From an uncultured Lachnospiraceae bacterium (GTDB lineage: Bacteria; Bacillota; Clostridia; Lachnospirales; Lachnospiraceae), in assembly GCA_902463835.1 (NCBI GenBank), contig CABQGZ010000151.1, forward strand, positions 1 through 7,605: a stretch of 7,605 bases of DNA, read 5' to 3'. Under the pieces are notes generated by a model. It had not been told where the DNA came from, made no database searches, and saw only the letters and a list, made by a program, of their open reading frames with translations. A program made the translations under genes and the position numbers. Below are positions 5,863-7,605 of this stretch, one piece after another. The number at the start of each line of letters is the position of its first letter. Within the stretch, counting starts at the first letter, position 1.

Positions 5863-6726
5863 ATGAGCCATCTCGTTGCCACCGAATATAAATGCTTTGA
5901 GGACATTCGCAGAACGCGCTCGGACGGTTCCGAGTATTGGTATGCCAGAGAACTGGCCCCGGTCCTGGATTATGCAAAATGGGAAAACTTTGCCAAGGTC
6001 ATCAAGCGCGCCATGATCGCCTGTGAAAACAGTGGGCATAACGTTGCCGAATGTTTTCCTGAGGTCAGGAAAACATCGCCTATGCCTCACGGCGGTGTGA
6101 AGGAGCTTGTTGACTACGAGCTGTCCCGCTACGCCTGCTATCTGATCGTACAGAACGGTGATCCGCGCAAAGAAGTCATCGCGCTGGGACAAACCTATTT
6201 CGCCATCCAAACCTACCGGCAGGAAGTGGCAGACCGTTTTAACCAGCTGGACGAGGACAGCCGCCGGCTGGTCGTGCGCGGCGATATCAAGCAATGGAAT
6301 CAGCTGCTTGCCGAAGCTGCCAGGAATGCCGGTGTGATCACGGCAGATGAGTTTGCCGTATTCCAAAACGCCGGGTACATGGGATTGTACGGCGGCATGA
6401 CCGTGGATGACATTCACCGCAAGAAGAACTTGGAAGTCGGTCAAAAGATCCTCGACTACATGGGCAGTACAGAGCTGATCGCAAACCTGTTCCGTATTTC
6501 TCAGACCGAGGAAAAGCTCCGAAAGGATAGCGTGAACAGTGCGGATACCGCCACCGCCGTTCATTACAAGGTCGGCAGCGAAGTACGAGAAGCCATTGAA
6601 AAAATCGGCGGCACAATGCCGGAAGATCTGCCCACTCCCGAAAAGAGCATCGCCCAGCTGGAAAAGGAACAGCTCCAGCGACTAAAACAGCAGGCGTTGG
6701 ATGGACAGTTGATGTTGGATGAATGA
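5863..6726 (+). CDS. dinD: DNA damage-inducible protein D (DinD)
   Basis: A 287-residue cytoplasmic protein, close to the 274 residues of E. coli DinD, covering the full family. The N-terminal half is a BRO-N-like domain: FEDIRRTRSDGSEYWYAREL (12-31), then DYAKWENFAKVIKRA (36-50), and the highly conserved LSRYACYLIVQNGDPRKEVI (87-106). ALGQTYFAIQTYRQE (107-121) follows, and the C-terminal part is helical and charged. E. coli DinD is SOS-induced and blocks RecA filaments from strand exchange; the same role is expected but not shown here. The start has a strong GGGGGAGGG site. It is divergent from the coupling protein and followed by a terminator-like hairpin, so it is probably transcribed alone. 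No LexA box was found upstream, so control may differ from E. coli. Homologues are common as cargo of mobile elements. Confidence 0.92.
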   Translation: MSHLVATEYKCFEDIRRTRSDGSEYWYARELAPVLDYAKWENFAKVIKRAMIACENSGHNVAECFPEVRKTSPMPHGGVKELVDYELSRYACYLIVQNGDPRKEVIALGQTYFAIQTYRQEVADRFNQLDEDSRRLVVRGDIKQWNQLLAEAARNAGVITADEFAVFQNAGYMGLYGGMTVDDIHRKKNLEVGQKILDYMGSTELIANLFRISQTEEKLRKDSVNSADTATAVHYKVGSEVREAIEKIGGTMPEDLPTPEKSIAQLEKEQLQRLKQQALDGQLMLDE

Positions 6727-6727
6727 A

Positions 6728-6759
6728 GGCTTCAGCAACCTTGTGCTGGTAGCCATTTT
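6728..6759 (+). terminator. Imperfect hairpin after dinD, possible terminator
   Basis: Just after the dinD stop: GGCT (6728-6731), an unpaired T, CAGCA (6733-6737), a 6-base loop, TGCTG (6744-6748), unpaired GT and AGCC (6751-6754), then ATTTTA. Nine pairs are broken by a 1x2 internal loop and the T-run is short, so termination may be partial. Confidence 0.4.
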
Positions 6760-6794
6760 ACGTCTATTGCCGCCAAATACTGTTGAACATAGCG

Positions 6795-6825
6795 CCTTTC
6801 CTTTTTAGCTGTTTTGTGTTACTAT
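6795..6825 (+). repeat. Upstream block shared by dinD and the MNT gene, copy 2
   Basis: Second copy of the block at 5801-5831 (23/31 identical, no gaps), again with CCTTTC plus a T-run and an exact TGTTACTAT (6817-6825). It lies 53 bases before the MNT start, further than the 31 bases for dinD. Confidence 0.5.
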
Positions 6826-6843
6826 GTGAAAAAGTGGTATGAT
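6814..6843 (+). promoter_or_regulatory. Probable promoter of the MNT-HEPN module
   Basis: TTGTGT (6814-6819) as -35 and TATGAT (6838-6843, five of six matches to TATAAT) as -10 with an 18-base spacer. The shared TGTTACTAT overlaps the -35, so it could be either an extended -10 of a second promoter or a regulator site. Confidence 0.5.
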
Positions 6844-6878
6844 AAGTATGTGAAGCGACATATCTTGATGGAGGGCGC

Positions 6879-7172
6879 ATGGACGAGCTATACACAAAAC
6901 TTGCAAATCTTGCCGCACGGTATGGCGCACAGCGGTTAGTCCTCTACGGCTCCCGCGCCAGAGGAGACTTCCACGCACGCAGCGATGTTGACCTCGCTGT
7001 ATACGGTATGCCCGAGAAGCAGCGCGGCGGCTTTTCCCTTGAGGCAGAGGATATTCCCACGCTCTTGAAGCTGGATATCGTGCATATCTCCGAGAATATG
7101 GAACCCGCGTTTCTGCAAAACATCGAGAAGGATGGTGTAACACTGTATGCTGCAGAAGATCGAAAACTATAA
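6879..7172 (+). CDS. mntA: MNT-domain nucleotidyltransferase, MntA-type antitoxin
   Basis: A 97-residue minimal nucleotidyltransferase. It contains the exact GSx10DxD signature: G24-S25, then D36 and D38 in YGSRARGDFHARSDVDLAV, with a likely third metal-binding carboxylate at D66 in LKLDIVHI. In characterised MntA-HepT pairs the enzyme transfers AMP units from ATP to a tyrosine of the HEPN toxin, silencing it. Here the HEPN partner follows at once, overlapping by 26 bases, which is the usual antitoxin-first order. The start has GGAGGG at 6870-6875; the spacing is short but no better in-frame start exists. Length matches single-domain MNT proteins such as HI0073. Function as an antitoxin is inferred from motif plus neighbour. 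Confidence 0.9.
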   Translation: MDELYTKLANLAARYGAQRLVLYGSRARGDFHARSDVDLAVYGMPEKQRGGFSLEAEDIPTLLKLDIVHISENMEPAFLQNIEKDGVTLYAAEDRKL

Positions 7173-7533
7173 ACGTGCCTTTGCGCGGTTGGAAGATGCC
7201 GTCAAAAGCTATCTTGCAGCGCCGCAGGATACGTTGTACCGCGATGGACTGATTCAGCGTTTTGAGTTCGCGGTGGAGCTAGCGTGGAAATCACTCCGCG
7301 AATACTTGGAGGATCAGGGCGTTGTGCTCGCCGTCGTTTCGCCCCGCGCTGTGCTGAAGGACGCCTATGCCGCCGGCATAATCGACGATGCCGATATGTG
7401 GAACGCAATCATCTCCGCACGAAATATTACCTCCCATGTCTACGATGAGGCTACCGCCACCGAAATCGCACGGCAGATCTGCGAAGATTTCACGCCCGTA
7501 CTCCGTTCTTTGCTATTGCGCTACCAACAGTGA
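7147..7533 (+). CDS. hepT: HEPN-domain protein, HI0074/HepT-like toxin
   Basis: A 128-residue all-helical protein of the nucleotidyltransferase substrate-binding family (HI0074-like). FEFAVELAWKSLREYLEDQG (39-58) is the family's conserved helix pair, DMWNAIISARNITSHVYDE (83-101) the core. It carries the full HEPN RNase motif Rx4HxY as R92, H97 and Y99, so both the catalytic pair and the tyrosine modified by MntA are intact. In known systems HepT is an RNase toxin kept inactive by AMP addition. The start at 7147 lies inside the MNT gene (26-base overlap) with GAAGGATGG at 7127-7135 upstream, so the two are translated together. No further gene of the module follows. A toxin role is inferred; some HI0074-type proteins have been described simply as nucleotidyltransferase partners. 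Confidence 0.88.
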   Translation: MLQKIENYKRAFARLEDAVKSYLAAPQDTLYRDGLIQRFEFAVELAWKSLREYLEDQGVVLAVVSPRAVLKDAYAAGIIDDADMWNAIISARNITSHVYDEATATEIARQICEDFTPVLRSLLLRYQQ

Positions 7534-7557
7534 CATGAATTTACCCCGACAGCCTTG

Positions 7558-7600
7558 GCTTAACAGTGATAAGGAACTAATTTACTTATCAACTGTTAGC
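7558..7600. repeat. Long AT-rich inverted repeat after the MNT-HEPN module
   Basis: Left arm GCT, a bulged T, AACAGT and GATAAG (7558-7573); loop of 11 bases; right arm CTTATC, a bulged A, ACTGTT and AGC (7585-7600). That makes 15 pairs with two single-base bulges. No T-run follows within the window, so it is not a clear intrinsic terminator; it could be a recombination or protein-binding site or the end of a neighbouring element. The 24 bases between the HEPN stop and the repeat show nothing else. Confidence 0.55.
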
Positions 7601-7605
7601 TGACG

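Noticed and set aside
5812..6564. 250-residue minus-strand frame opposite dinD
   Set aside because: dinD matches its family along the full length; the antisense frame has no recognisable domain and no ribosome binding site.
1..7605. CRISPR array, tRNA or rRNA gene
   Set aside because: No regularly spaced direct repeats, cloverleaf or conserved rRNA stretches were seen on either strand.
3534..7605. Direct-repeat attachment sites bounding an integrated element
   Set aside because: No matching direct repeat was found at plausible edges; the only repeated block is the promoter-like one before dinD and the MNT gene, which does not bracket a recombinase.

Overview
The window looks like accessory DNA from a gut-type Bacillota genome of class Clostridia. 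The support is the purine-rich Shine-Dalgarno sites, the lantibiotic-immunity-like ABC genes, a VirD4/TraG coupling protein of the kind found in clostridial conjugative elements, and a DinD plus MNT/HEPN cargo. The species cannot be named from sequence alone. There are no rRNA or tRNA genes and no CRISPR array.

Left block (2-3533, plus strand): a tightly packed transport operon. It starts with the C-terminal part of an exported, beta-rich protein cut by the window edge. Two six-helix ABC-2-type permeases follow, then a small BcrA/LanF-type ABC ATPase, then a single-pass membrane-anchored extracytoplasmic protein. Genes two to five overlap or sit within 8 bases of each other. The two permeases and the ATPase should form one exporter. 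The exported proteins on either side may act outside the membrane on the same substrate, most likely an antimicrobial peptide or lipid-targeting agent, but the substrate is not shown by the sequence.

Middle block (about 3534-5791, minus strand): a 225-base gap without a convincing gene, holding a strong hairpin. It is followed on the minus strand by a two-gene unit: a 592-residue VirD4/TraG coupling ATPase (GTG start) and a translationally coupled 85-residue winged helix-turn-helix protein. No relaxase, mating-channel gene or recombinase is present here, so this is a fragment or outlying operon of a conjugative element.

Right block (5863-7605, plus strand): dinD is transcribed divergently from the coupling-protein gene. 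A separate two-gene module follows, encoding an MNT nucleotidyltransferase antitoxin and a HEPN toxin (MntA-HepT type). The regions upstream of dinD and of the MNT gene share an ungapped 31-base block (23/31 identical), including an exact TGTTACTAT, which suggests common promoter architecture or shared regulation. The window ends in an AT-rich inverted repeat.

All genes are recognised to family level from motifs. The least certain points are the roles of the two extracytoplasmic proteins, the exact start of the first permease, and where the mobile element begins and ends.
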